NCBI RefSeq assembly: GCF_002240225.1
Contig: NZ_CP022584.1
Location: forward strand, 1,364,001-1,428,000
Length of the DNA: 64,000 bases
DNA from: Paenibacillus physcomitrellae
Lineage (GTDB): Bacteria; Bacillota; Bacilli; Paenibacillales; Paenibacillaceae
Reading direction: 5' to 3'
Shown here: positions 50,491-58,514 of the stretch, piece after piece
Layout: every line of letters starts with the position of its first letter
How positions within the stretch are numbered: the first letter of the stretch is position 1
Made by a program: the position numbers and the translations under genes
The notes under the pieces: model-generated
Databases searched by the model: none
What the model was told of the DNA's origin: nothing
The model's input: the letters and a program-made list of their open reading frames with translations, nothing else

Positions 50491-51432
50491 CTAAGCCTCA
50501 TGTTCATACCACGGATTTAAATGTACCATTACTTCTTTGACCAATGGATTGGCTTCCCTGATCGATTGTTTGATTTTTTTTGCAATGTCATGGCCTTCCT
50601 GGATCGTGAGCTGACCAGGTATACCCACACGAACATCTACAATAATGTAGTGCCCGTGTTCTCTGGCGCGAATCCTGTCAATGCGTTTCACTTCGGGCAC
50701 GGATTGGACAAGCTGTAATATGGGCTCCATTTGGGCTTCGTCAATATTTTTCTCCATTAGCACATCTACCGATGTGCGTCCCATATGAACAGCCAATTTC
50801 AAGACAAGAAAAGCAACCAGAATCCCGGCAATTGGATCGCCGTAAGTCAGAATCCGGATGTGATAATGATTGCCGAGCATCGCCAAGCCAATCCCGATGA
50901 CAGCCGCCAAAGAAGCGTAAACGTCAGCCAGATGATCATAAGCCGTGGCGATCAGCCCGCTGCTGTTGTTCTTTTTGCCGATGTTCATCGTATAGAAGTA
51001 CAGCCACATTTTCCAAACCAGAGAGATAAAGGCCGCAATCAACACCAGCACGCTGGCTTGATGCGGGGGCTCCATCAGCGCCATCGCCGAATGATAACCC
51101 ATATATAAACCGGCCAGCACAAGCACAATAGCAATAATACCCGCTCCGATGACTTCCGCCTTGCCGTGTCCATACGGATGATCCTCATCCGGAGGCCGTT
51201 TGGAAATGATCATGGAGACAAGGGCCGCCGCCGTTGCAAAAACATCCCCCGCATTATGTACACCATCCGCAATCAGAACCTGGCTGCCGAATATAAGCCC
51301 CACGGCCAGTTTCATGGCCGTCAAGACAATGTTGCTCACCAGGCTAATCCAAATCGCAAAAGATGATTGTTTGTCCGCTGCTGTATTCGCCGATTCCAAA
51401 TTTCCGTCCCCCAACCTATTCTTAATTTCCAT
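50491..51432 (-). CDS. Cation diffusion facilitator (metal efflux) protein
   Basis: A 313-residue CDF transporter with six membrane helices and a cytoplasmic tail. The metal site lies in IADGVHNAGDVF (TM2) and AYDHLADVYAS (TM5), and DEDHPYGHGKAEVIG is the signature after TM2. The C-terminal domain (SVPEVKRIDRIRAREHGHYIIVDVRV, then TIQEGHDIAKKI) is the ZT-dimer fold. It exports zinc, iron, manganese or cobalt; which one is not clear. The chosen ATG (51430-51432) has no strong ribosome binding site, so the start is uncertain. Confidence 0.9.
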   Translation of the reverse strand: MEIKNRLGDGNLESANTAADKQSSFAIWISLVSNIVLTAMKLAVGLIFGSQVLIADGVHNAGDVFATAAALVSMIISKRPPDEDHPYGHGKAEVIGAGIIAIVLVLAGLYMGYHSAMALMEPPHQASVLVLIAAFISLVWKMWLYFYTMNIGKKNNSSGLIATAYDHLADVYASLAAVIGIGLAMLGNHYHIRILTYGDPIAGILVAFLVLKLAVHMGRTSVDVLMEKNIDEAQMEPILQLVQSVPEVKRIDRIRAREHGHYIIVDVRVGIPGQLTIQEGHDIAKKIKQSIREANPLVKEVMVHLNPWYEHEA

Positions 51433-51684
51433 TATAACCAGAATCCAACGATTTCTTCGAAAAGGCACCGTGTTATTATACAAAAAAACATTATATAAAA
51501 TATCTTTTGAGTAAGTCCAGAGAAAAAGAATTGCACCAGTCAGGATTTATTGGGCTATTACAAGAGCATTTACAGCAGTTAACATTGTTTCCGGCAGGCA
51601 AGGGCAGCCTCCGGGTTTGTCTTTCACCTCATGGCTCTGCTAATATAAACATAATGGTTACCTGTATGCCAAAAGGAGCGTTGA

Positions 51685-51798
51685 ATGATGAGAGGCAACA
51701 AGTTTGTAATTGGATTGATCGTCGGCATTGTGCTGCTGATTGCCATATTTTTTACCGGATTTATGCTTTTGTATTTTAACGTTTTTAAACAGAGCTAA
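51685..51798 (+). CDS. Small membrane protein (37 aa)
   Basis: A 37-codon frame: polar start MMRGNKFVIG, one long hydrophobic helix (LIVGIVLLIAIFFTGFMLL), a short FNVFKQS tail. AAGGAG lies six bases before the first of two adjacent ATG codons. A hairpin terminator follows within a few bases of the stop. It is a credible small single-helix protein of unknown role. Confidence 0.6.
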   Translation: MMRGNKFVIGLIVGIVLLIAIFFTGFMLLYFNVFKQS

Positions 51799-51802
51799 GG
51801 GA

Positions 51803-51828
51803 AAAATGCTGCATTCGCAGCTTTTTTT
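51803..51828 (+). terminator. Terminator after the 37-aa membrane protein gene
   Basis: AAAAATGCTGC-attc-GCAGCTTTTTTT hairpin, five bases after the stop codon. Confidence 0.8.
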
Positions 51829-51990
51829 ATTTCCTCCCCTTCATCCTCACCCTTCCCCGCACCCAAATCCTATTTGGCTTCCCCTGTTCTGTCTCCAACC
51901 TCGGTTATCAAACATATCTTATCCTAAAGACCGAAATTTCCGGCCAAGCGAATTAAATGGAAGTGGAGATTCCTTAAAGGGGGAGTTACT

Positions 51991-52086
51991 ATGAAAGCTG
52001 GCACCTGGAATCTTGTTGTTCTTGCCCTGCTGCTGACCTCTTCCGGTTTAATAAGAGTTCAGAAGAATTTCAGAAAACACCGGTAG
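51991..52086 (+). CDS. Small membrane protein (31 aa)
   Basis: A 31-codon frame starting MKAGTWNLVVLALLLTSSGL, a hydrophobic helix, and ending with a basic tail RVQKNFRKHR. AAGGGGGAG lies five bases before the ATG. The basic tail fits the inside of the membrane. It resembles the other single-helix proteins of this region, but no family is recognised. Confidence 0.55.
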   Translation: MKAGTWNLVVLALLLTSSGLIRVQKNFRKHR

Positions 52087-52101
52087 CAGGTAGTTTTATG
52101 G

Positions 52102-52180
52102 AAAGGGTTATTTTTCGTGAAAAGGGGAATCTTAGGGGATGCGGTGCGATTTCATCTATTTTCGCAAAATAACCTTTTTT
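52102..52180 (+). terminator. Possible terminator with long loop before the 54-aa gene
   Basis: AAAGGGTTATTTTTCG (52102-52117) pairs with CGCAAAATAACCTTTTTT (52163-52180) across a 45-base loop. The stem and the T run fit termination of the upstream small gene, though the loop is unusually long. Confidence 0.4.
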
Positions 52181-52202
52181 GAAGGAAGGCTGACAAGAAC
52201 CT

Positions 52203-52367
52203 ATGAAATGGATTTATTTCAACCGGTTGTACTCCTCGAAATTCCAGGCGGGCTGTCTGGCAAGACGGCTAGAACACGACGGCTGGGTATACGGTTTCCG
52301 TGAAATGCGCGAAATTGAAGTGTTCCGTTCCAAAAAAGGACGCTACGGCGTACGTTTCCTGCCCTAA
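52203..52367 (+). CDS. Small basic protein (54 aa), unknown
   Basis: A 54-codon frame: MKWIYFNRLYSSKFQAGCLA, then RRLEHDGWVYGFREMREIEV and a basic end FRSKKGRYGVRFLP. It has no hydrophobic segment, is rich in aromatic and basic residues, and could fold as a small domain. GGAAGG lies 14 bases before the ATG, which is far. It lies directly upstream of the tRNA-fMet promoter. I do not recognise it. Confidence 0.5.
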   Translation: MKWIYFNRLYSSKFQAGCLARRLEHDGWVYGFREMREIEVFRSKKGRYGVRFLP

Positions 52368-52375
52368 ATTTAGGC

Positions 52376-52405
52376 TTGACGCTCCAGCAAAAGATCAGGT
52401 ATATT
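52376..52405 (+). promoter_or_regulatory. Predicted SigA promoter of the tRNA-fMet/tRNA-Ile unit
   Basis: TTGACG (52376-52381) and TATATT (52400-52405) with an 18-base spacer, 23 bases upstream of the first tRNA. Confidence 0.6.
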
Positions 52406-52427
52406 AATATATGTCGCTATTTACTGA

Positions 52428-52501
<74 letters not shown>

Positions 52502-52512
52502 TACTTACATAA

Positions 52513-52586
52513 GGGCCCTTAGCTCAGTTGGTTAGAGCGGTCGGCTCATAACCGATTGGTCACAGGTTCGAGTCCTGTAGGGCCCA
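52513..52586 (+). tRNA. tRNA-Ile2 (anticodon CAT) or elongator tRNA-Met
   Basis: A 74-base tRNA 11 bases after tRNA-fMet. The acceptor stem GGGCCCT pairs with AGGGCCC and the anticodon loop is CTCATAA. The GGGCCCTTAGCTCAGTTGGT start resembles bacterial tRNA-Ile with a lysidine-modified CAT anticodon more than elongator tRNA-Met. Confidence 0.85.
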
Positions 52587-52598
52587 TTGCGACTGAAG

Positions 52599-52623
52599 CC
52601 TTTGCTGCGGCAAAGGTTTTTTT
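52599..52623 (+). terminator. Terminator after the tRNA pair
   Basis: CCTTTGC/GCAAAGG hairpin followed by seven T residues, 12 bases after the second tRNA. Confidence 0.9.
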
Positions 52624-52697
52624 GTTGTTTATTATTTCAAAATCCGTGGAACTTTTTGTAAAATAAAGTGTACAATCCTTTAAGGAGCTGGTTCCGA

Positions 52698-52925
52698 ATG
52701 ATTGGTATGGCTATTTTTGATATGATTCTCGGCGTTATTATTCTGGGTCTCGGGATCTTGATGATTGTTAAACCTACATTGGGCTGGTACCAGCAGCAGT
52801 GGAGGTTCAAGGAAGACATTTCAGAACCAAGCGATACGTATATTTCCTCAAGGAAACTTTTAGGCATCATCATCCTTCTTGTCGGGCTGATCTTTATAGC
52901 CGGAGGAATTATGAACTGCTTCTGA
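52698..52925 (+). CDS. DUF6199-like small membrane protein
   Basis: A 75-residue protein with two membrane helices: MAIFDMILGVIILGLGILMIV and LLGIIILLVGLIFIAGGIMNC. Between them lie WYQQQWRFKEDISEPSDTYI, a conserved-looking P-S-D-x-Y-I loop, as in DUF6199 proteins. Function unknown. AAGGAG lies ten bases before the ATG at 52698; the longer frame begins at a GTG with no ribosome binding site. A hairpin between this gene and the solute-binding protein gene ends both. Confidence 0.75.
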   Translation: MIGMAIFDMILGVIILGLGILMIVKPTLGWYQQQWRFKEDISEPSDTYISSRKLLGIIILLVGLIFIAGGIMNCF

Positions 52926-52930
52926 ATCAT

Positions 52931-52979
52931 GCAAACAGCCGCCAGGTTCACAGGACCTTGGCGGCTGTTTGGCATTTTT
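52931..52979. terminator. Bidirectional terminator between the DUF6199-like and solute-binding genes
   Basis: AAACAGCCGCCA/TGGCGGCTGTTT stem of 12 base pairs between convergent genes, with a T run on the plus side (TTTTTC) a few bases further. Confidence 0.75.
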
Positions 52980-53008
52980 CCGATAGAAATCTGATAGGAA
53001 TAAGACCG

Positions 53009-54550
53009 TTAACCTTTAACTCCGACTGCTGCTCCGTTATCCTGCGGTACAAACGGCGTCCCGTCCTCCTGGAACATCGTTTTCGGGTTGTTTTTGATCG
53101 CCTGCAGCATCGTGTTGCCCTTCTGCTGCCATTCCTTTAAAGCTTCGGCTGGTGTCTTCTTGTTATCGAGCACCTCTTTGAAATACTTCTGTCCGATCGA
53201 AGTAATGGAAGACAAGCCTGGTTTCTCCGTATAAAGTTTGTCATCCGAGTTGTTGACCGGCGAAACCGGCTTCAGGGCATAAAAGGCCTGTATATTATAA
53301 TCCTGACCATCTTTAGGTTTAATATAAGATTTACGTGCCACCATCTCATAAGAGCTGCGGGATTTGATCTTCGCCCACTCTTCACTGTTTTGGAATTTCA
53401 CGAAATCCCAGGCTGTATCGGCGTTTGGCGCGCTGCTGTTAATCGCAAAAGCATTGCTCAGGTAAGCATTGCCTCCAACGCCCGGTTTCTCCGGATGCGT
53501 AGGCATCGTGACTACGTCCCAATCAACGGCCTTAAAGTTTTTGATTTTGGAGGCATTATTGTTGGCATCGGTAACGTCATTAACATAGCTGTTATAGCCT
53601 ACGACCATTGCTACTCTGCTGGATAAGAACAAATCCTGGTTCACAGGGCTGACAGCCGTCGTCCCGCCTTGATTCATTTCATTCATCATTTGATTCCCGT
53701 CAGGCAGAACCTTATCCATATAAAGTTTGCTCATCGTACTCCAGACCTTCTCCCACTGCGGGGTATCCACAGTCATCGTTTCCGCTTTATCATCGAAATA
53801 ACGGAGCTGGAGCGTACTGGTATAGTTCTGGATATCCCAGTACGGATCGGAACCCATATAAGTGCTGAACGACAAGCCGTAAACGCGGTTTTTCCCTTCT
53901 CCTTTGCTGACCCGGCGCGCCAGCTCAAACACTTCGTCCCAGGTCATGCCGTCATGCGGCGGCTCAACTCCGGCAGACTGAAACAGATTTTTGTTATAGA
54001 AGAGAGCCGAGGAACTGAATGTTGGAGCCAACGCGTATAAATTGCCTTCGCCGATGTCTTTAAGTCCGTCAATAACAGTTGGGACAAAATCGGATGTATC
54101 AAACTTATCCTCCTGAATGAGCGGATCAAGCTGCTTGAGCATATTTTCCTGAATCAGCTGCTTCAAGGTGCTGGTATCGGCTACAATGACATCAACCGGA
54201 TTGCTGCCTGTCATAATTTTTTTCATACTTTCGAGCGGATCGGGCTGCTCAATCTGCTCCGTACCATTGCTGTAACGATAGATGCTTTGATCAATGGCGG
54301 GCACGATTTCAATATCGACGTTGGGGTGCGTCAGCTCGTAAGCATCCGTATACTGCTGACGAAAATAAGAATCGTCGTACCCGCCGTACAGCATGCCTAC
54401 CCGCAGCACTTTCTGCTCATTATCCGATGCTTTGGAACCGCTGCAGCCGGACAATACGGAGAAGGCCAGCGCAAGAGCCAATCCCGCTCCTGCCATTTTC
54501 CTGATCTTGTTGCCGCTAAAGCTGATTTTCGCTTGAAACCGATTGTTCAT
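53009..54550 (-). CDS. Solute-binding lipoprotein at the end of the ABC export operon
   Basis: A 513-residue family 1 solute-binding protein. The lipobox is LSGC (Cys36) after LALALAFSV. The body has RVGMLYGGYDDSYFRQQYTDAY, VDVIVADTSTLKQL, YALAPTFSSSALFYNKNLF, VAMVVGYNSYVND and WDFVKFQNSEEWAKIK. Such proteins normally deliver sugars to importers, yet this gene overlaps the stop of an export-type ATPase by four bases (ATGA). It may be a ligand sensor or partner of the exporter rather than an importer component. ATG follows GAGGGGG. Confidence 0.9.
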   Translation of the reverse strand: MNNRFQAKISFSGNKIRKMAGAGLALALAFSVLSGCSGSKASDNEQKVLRVGMLYGGYDDSYFRQQYTDAYELTHPNVDIEIVPAIDQSIYRYSNGTEQIEQPDPLESMKKIMTGSNPVDVIVADTSTLKQLIQENMLKQLDPLIQEDKFDTSDFVPTVIDGLKDIGEGNLYALAPTFSSSALFYNKNLFQSAGVEPPHDGMTWDEVFELARRVSKGEGKNRVYGLSFSTYMGSDPYWDIQNYTSTLQLRYFDDKAETMTVDTPQWEKVWSTMSKLYMDKVLPDGNQMMNEMNQGGTTAVSPVNQDLFLSSRVAMVVGYNSYVNDVTDANNNASKIKNFKAVDWDVVTMPTHPEKPGVGGNAYLSNAFAINSSAPNADTAWDFVKFQNSEEWAKIKSRSSYEMVARKSYIKPKDGQDYNIQAFYALKPVSPVNNSDDKLYTEKPGLSSITSIGQKYFKEVLDNKKTPAEALKEWQQKGNTMLQAIKNNPKTMFQEDGTPFVPQDNGAAVGVKG

Positions 54551-55440
54551 TTCGAATCCCCCTCTAATGATTTTGGTGCCGTAATGATAATTTTCTCCCC
54601 ATCGAACTCCATGGTGGCGCGTCCGCTGATTCTTGCCGAATCCAGATATTCTTTGGGGACCTGAAGCCGACCGGCCCGGTCAACCACCACGAAAGCTTCA
54701 TGAACGTCCTGAAGGCCTCCCTCCTGCGAGGAAAAACCAACCGCATTTCCGTCAAGACCCGGATTTCGTTTCAAAAACTCCGTGCTCGTCAAGCCGTCAC
54801 GGATGGCAACTACCCGGTCCACTTTGCCGGCCAGCGCCAGATCATGGGTAACGATGACGATGGTAATGCCCAGCTCCTGATTCACCTTGCGAAAAATACT
54901 CATAATCTGGTCTGACGTGGCCGTATCGACCGATCCTGTAGGTTCATCCGCCAGCAGCATAGCCGGACGGTTCGCCAAAGCAATAGCGATCGCGACCCTT
55001 TGCTGTTCGCCGCCGGACAGCTGCGTCAGCCTGCTGCGCATGCGATCCTTCAGCCCTACCCATTCCAGCAGCTGCTTGGCATACGTACGGTCAACCTTGC
55101 CGCCAAGCGTCATGGGAAGCTCGACATTTTCCAGAGCCGTTAAATAGGGGAGCAGGTTGCGGGCATTGTTTTGCCAGACAAAACCTACCGTTTTCCGTTT
55201 GTATTCCACTAGCTGATCCTCTTTGATCTTTAGCAGATCCCAGCCGCCGACATTCACCTGCCCTGCCGAAGGGCGGTCAAGCCCGCCCAGGATATTGAGC
55301 AGGGTGGATTTGCCGCTGCCGCTATTGCCGATGATCGCCATCATTTCGCCTTGCTCGACGGTCAAGTTCAGTCCCTGCAGCGCAACAACCTCGATCTCTT
55401 CCGATTTAAAAATCTTTACAAGTCCTTCGCAGTGAATCAC
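54547..55440 (-). CDS. ABC transporter ATPase (MacB/LolD type) with C-terminal AbrB-like domain
   Basis: A 297-residue ATPase. Walker A GNSGSGKST (38-46), the Q loop FVWQNNARNLLPYL, signature LSGGEQQRVAIAIAL, Walker B MLLADEPTGSVD and H loop VTHDL. After the ATPase fold, the last 50 residues (AFVVVDRAGRLQVPKEYLD, then ATMEFDGEKIIIT) resemble an AbrB/SpoVT swapped-hairpin domain, which is unusual on an ATPase. GTG at 55438-55440 follows GAGGAG inside the end of the permease gene, two bases downstream of its stop. It probably energises the 1023-residue permease. Confidence 0.88.
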   Translation of the reverse strand: MIHCEGLVKIFKSEEIEVVALQGLNLTVEQGEMMAIIGNSGSGKSTLLNILGGLDRPSAGQVNVGGWDLLKIKEDQLVEYKRKTVGFVWQNNARNLLPYLTALENVELPMTLGGKVDRTYAKQLLEWVGLKDRMRSRLTQLSGGEQQRVAIAIALANRPAMLLADEPTGSVDTATSDQIMSIFRKVNQELGITIVIVTHDLALAGKVDRVVAIRDGLTSTEFLKRNPGLDGNAVGFSSQEGGLQDVHEAFVVVDRAGRLQVPKEYLDSARISGRATMEFDGEKIIITAPKSLEGDSK

Positions 55441-55442
55441 CT

Positions 55443-58400
55443 TTACCGCTCCTCTCCCAGCTTGACGGCCTGATGAACCTTCAATCGCCGGATCTGCCAC
55501 AGCAGCAGCGCTGCTCCCATAAGCAGCATAACCAGCACCACGGCATAAAGCTGCAGCGTATCGCCGGAGTTAAACACAATTCGGAAAGGCGGTACCTGCG
55601 AGGTGACATTGTCCGCCGTTTGCAGGAAAGGCAAATACAATTTGCCTGCCCATTTACCAATGACAATCCCCAGCAGGATCGATAACCCCGCCGTCAAAAT
55701 CTGCTCGGCCAGCAGCATCAGAGTCAGCTGGCGCCGGGATAAGCCCATAGCCCGCAGAATGCCGAACTGCACCACCCGGCTGGACAGATTGAAGATCCAG
55801 TACAGCACGTACCCGATGAGCGAAACGATGACCGACAGCAGGAAGCCCAAACTCAAAATGCCGAATACGCCGCCCCTTGTCGGCAGCTTGCTTTGCAGGG
55901 CCAGTTCGCTCCGCACATCCTTGACCGAAGACAATTCGATTCCTTGGCCGGCCAGCGCTGTAATTAAAGGAGCAACCTTGGCATCCGGCTTCATCTTGAG
56001 CCAGACCTCGTAAGGGATCAGCGGAACCTGATCATAAATGTAATCAAGATTGGCGATGACAAACGGCGTCTTATCCGGGTACTCTGTTGGCCAGTAAGGG
56101 ATAATGCCGTAAACGACGAAATCCACCAGCTGATCCTGAAGGGAAACCGAAATGACGTCGCCCGGCTTGAGCTGATATTTCTCCGCCAGATTAGACGGTA
56201 TGAGCGCTGCGCTTTCATTCATGCCAAGAAAATTCAAATAATTATAGGGATGAATCGGGAACAAATCGCTCCTGAACCAGGCGACCTTAGCGAAATCGAC
56301 GTTGTCAATCCCCATTACACTGCCCTGGCCCGCCGATTTGCCGGATACCACGATGTTTCCTCTTGTCTGCAGCACCCGGGCCGCCGCTTCCACGCCCTGC
56401 AAATGCCGGAACGTCTCAAATGGCGGCTCGGCATATACCACTTTAGCCGGGGCTGCAGGCTGGCCCCCCGGTCCCCCTGGACTTCCAGGTGCTCCTCCCG
56501 GTCCCCCTGCTCCGCCGCCTGCGCCTTGGCCGGGTCCACCTCCCGGGGAACCTGCCCCGGTACCCGGACCACCGGATCCCCCGGCATTCCCGGAACCCGG
56601 CGAAACCTCAGGTGTTCCTTCCCATACCGTCTGCATCACCACATCGGTTCCGTACTGATAAAGGGTACGTTCCGTAGAATTCAGATCAATGGTCCGGGCG
56701 GCTGATGCATTATAGATTCCAAGCCCAAGGGTCAACACCAGCAGGATCATCAGCGGATAATACGAAGCCGCAGAGCGGGAAAGCTGGGTCAGACTGAGAT
56801 AATACGGAACGGGCAGCCAGCGTTTGCCAAGCCAGCCAAGCAGGCGTAGAAACCACGGGAACAGCCGCAGAAAGAACAGCCCTCCCGCGAATATGGCAAG
56901 CGCCGGGACAAAAAACAGAAACGGCTGGACCTGAAGCTCATCCGTCGTCATACCCGTCTGAAACGTAAGCATCTGCCGGTCATAGAACAAATAATAACCG
57001 TAACCGGCCAGTCCAAGCAGCAGCACATCGATAAACCATCTCTGCCAGCCGGGGCTGCGATCCTTGCGTGCCTGCATCCGCTTTGTATTCACGATAGAAG
57101 AACGGGCGTAGGCGATCGCCGGAATCAGCGTTGATAAAATAGCGATCACAACCGCTGCTCCGCCCAGTGCAAGAGCATCCCTGTTAAAGCCGACCGGCAG
57201 TGATTTGCGGTCCACAAACGTCAGGAACCCGTCTGCCGAGCCGATCGATTTGGCCATGAACCAGCCGAGCAGGGGACCGGCTATCAAGGCGATTAAACCT
57301 AAAATGACGCTTTCGAGCAAATAGATAAAAATAATCTGCTTCGTGGACGCCCCCCGGCTGCGCAGCACCGCAATGTCACTTTGCTGCTTATCAAGCGCCT
57401 GGCGGGCATTCATCACAATAAAATAAAAAACCATGGCAATCATAGGTGCCGCCAGCGTAAACAGCAAAGTCTGCAGCTGCAGGCTTTGCCTGCGGAATTC
57501 CGTCAGCAGATCGCCGAAGGAGATATCCACCTTCGTATCCTTTAGTTTCTGATACAGCTCAATATCGAGGCGTTCCAGCGTACTCGACAGGGACGGCAGC
57601 TGTCCGGTTTTAATCTCCCTCAGATCAAACGCGTAGTACCACTGTGCTCCGTGAAGAGGAACCTGCTTGGCAAGCAATGCCTGATCGAAGGCACTGCCGC
57701 TGATGTAGAAGCTGTTCATCATGCCTTCCAGCCCTTGTACCCAATAAGGATCCGTATCGCTTAAAGGTTTGATTGCACCGACAATCTTCACCCGCAGCGT
57801 CAAATCCAGGCCGCTGTATACCGGATATTCCATGATGTCGCCCACATGAAGGTCATTTCGATACATCCCGTCCTCCAGCATAACCGCCTCGATCACCCCG
57901 TCCGCATCCGCGGCACCAGAACCAGCAGCACCAACAGGATCCCCAGACGCTGAAGCTGCTTCAGCTCCCTGGGCTCCGCTGTCCCCGGCCTCTGCCTCTT
58001 TGGAGGAGGCTGGAGCATTTCCGTTTGTATCGCCTGAGCCGATGTCTTCCCCTGCGCCTGCGTACATTCTTCCGTTGGTCACTTCAACATGCTCCTGAAG
58101 ACCGGACATCGTCAGGATTGACATCGTGCGGGTGCGGCTCGCATCCACCTTCGTCGGATCTTCCGGAGAAACCTCCGTGCTTCTTATGGAACGGGTGCTG
58201 AAATAGACCTGATACGGGAAGCCAATTTCCTTCGGCACTTTCATCCGGATGTAGTCATCCACCGCCTTAAATCCGGCCTGATCCGTTTTGGTACCTCCTG
58301 CAGCCTGATAACTCATCAATAAAGAGCCCGCAGGCAGACCCTCGCTTTGTTCCTCCAGCGATTTGGCAACCACCCGTTTGAGCGCCCCATCTGCGTACAT

Positions 58401-58514
58401 CGGAATGCTGACCGTGAAAGAAACAGCCACGATGAGTCCAAGCAGCGTACTGAGCGTCATCCATTTGGTGTTCCACATTTTCCGAAACAGAAATTTCAAC
58501 AGCGGCGTCACCAT
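55443..58514 (-). CDS. FtsX-type ABC permease with two transmembrane modules and a Gly/Pro-rich insertion
   Basis: A 1023-residue permease. An N-terminal helix, a large extracellular part with an Ala-Gly-rich linker (about residues 158-208), a three-helix FtsX module (about 345-470), more helices to about 620, a second extracellular part carrying a collagen-like Gly/Pro stretch at about 638-690 (PGSGNAGGSGGPGTGAGSP), then a second FtsX module (about 890-1010). This duplicated layout resembles LolC/E- or BceB-like exporters. Its ATG overlaps the TGA of the membrane-fusion gene by one base. It should export peptides, lipids or toxic compounds; substrate unknown. Confidence 0.9.
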   Translation of the reverse strand: MVTPLLKFLFRKMWNTKWMTLSTLLGLIVAVSFTVSIPMYADGALKRVVAKSLEEQSEGLPAGSLLMSYQAAGGTKTDQAGFKAVDDYIRMKVPKEIGFPYQVYFSTRSIRSTEVSPEDPTKVDASRTRTMSILTMSGLQEHVEVTNGRMYAGAGEDIGSGDTNGNAPASSKEAEAGDSGAQGAEAASASGDPVGAAGSGAADADGVIEAVMLEDGMYRNDLHVGDIMEYPVYSGLDLTLRVKIVGAIKPLSDTDPYWVQGLEGMMNSFYISGSAFDQALLAKQVPLHGAQWYYAFDLREIKTGQLPSLSSTLERLDIELYQKLKDTKVDISFGDLLTEFRRQSLQLQTLLFTLAAPMIAMVFYFIVMNARQALDKQQSDIAVLRSRGASTKQIIFIYLLESVILGLIALIAGPLLGWFMAKSIGSADGFLTFVDRKSLPVGFNRDALALGGAAVVIAILSTLIPAIAYARSSIVNTKRMQARKDRSPGWQRWFIDVLLLGLAGYGYYLFYDRQMLTFQTGMTTDELQVQPFLFFVPALAIFAGGLFFLRLFPWFLRLLGWLGKRWLPVPYYLSLTQLSRSAASYYPLMILLVLTLGLGIYNASAARTIDLNSTERTLYQYGTDVVMQTVWEGTPEVSPGSGNAGGSGGPGTGAGSPGGGPGQGAGGGAGGPGGAPGSPGGPGGQPAAPAKVVYAEPPFETFRHLQGVEAAARVLQTRGNIVVSGKSAGQGSVMGIDNVDFAKVAWFRSDLFPIHPYNYLNFLGMNESAALIPSNLAEKYQLKPGDVISVSLQDQLVDFVVYGIIPYWPTEYPDKTPFVIANLDYIYDQVPLIPYEVWLKMKPDAKVAPLITALAGQGIELSSVKDVRSELALQSKLPTRGGVFGILSLGFLLSVIVSLIGYVLYWIFNLSSRVVQFGILRAMGLSRRQLTLMLLAEQILTAGLSILLGIVIGKWAGKLYLPFLQTADNVTSQVPPFRIVFNSGDTLQLYAVVLVMLLMGAALLLWQIRRLKVHQAVKLGEER

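Noticed and set aside
52513..52586. Reading this tRNA as elongator Met
   Set aside because: The acceptor and D-arm sequence looks like tRNA-Ile with a CAT anticodon, although the anticodon alone cannot distinguish them.
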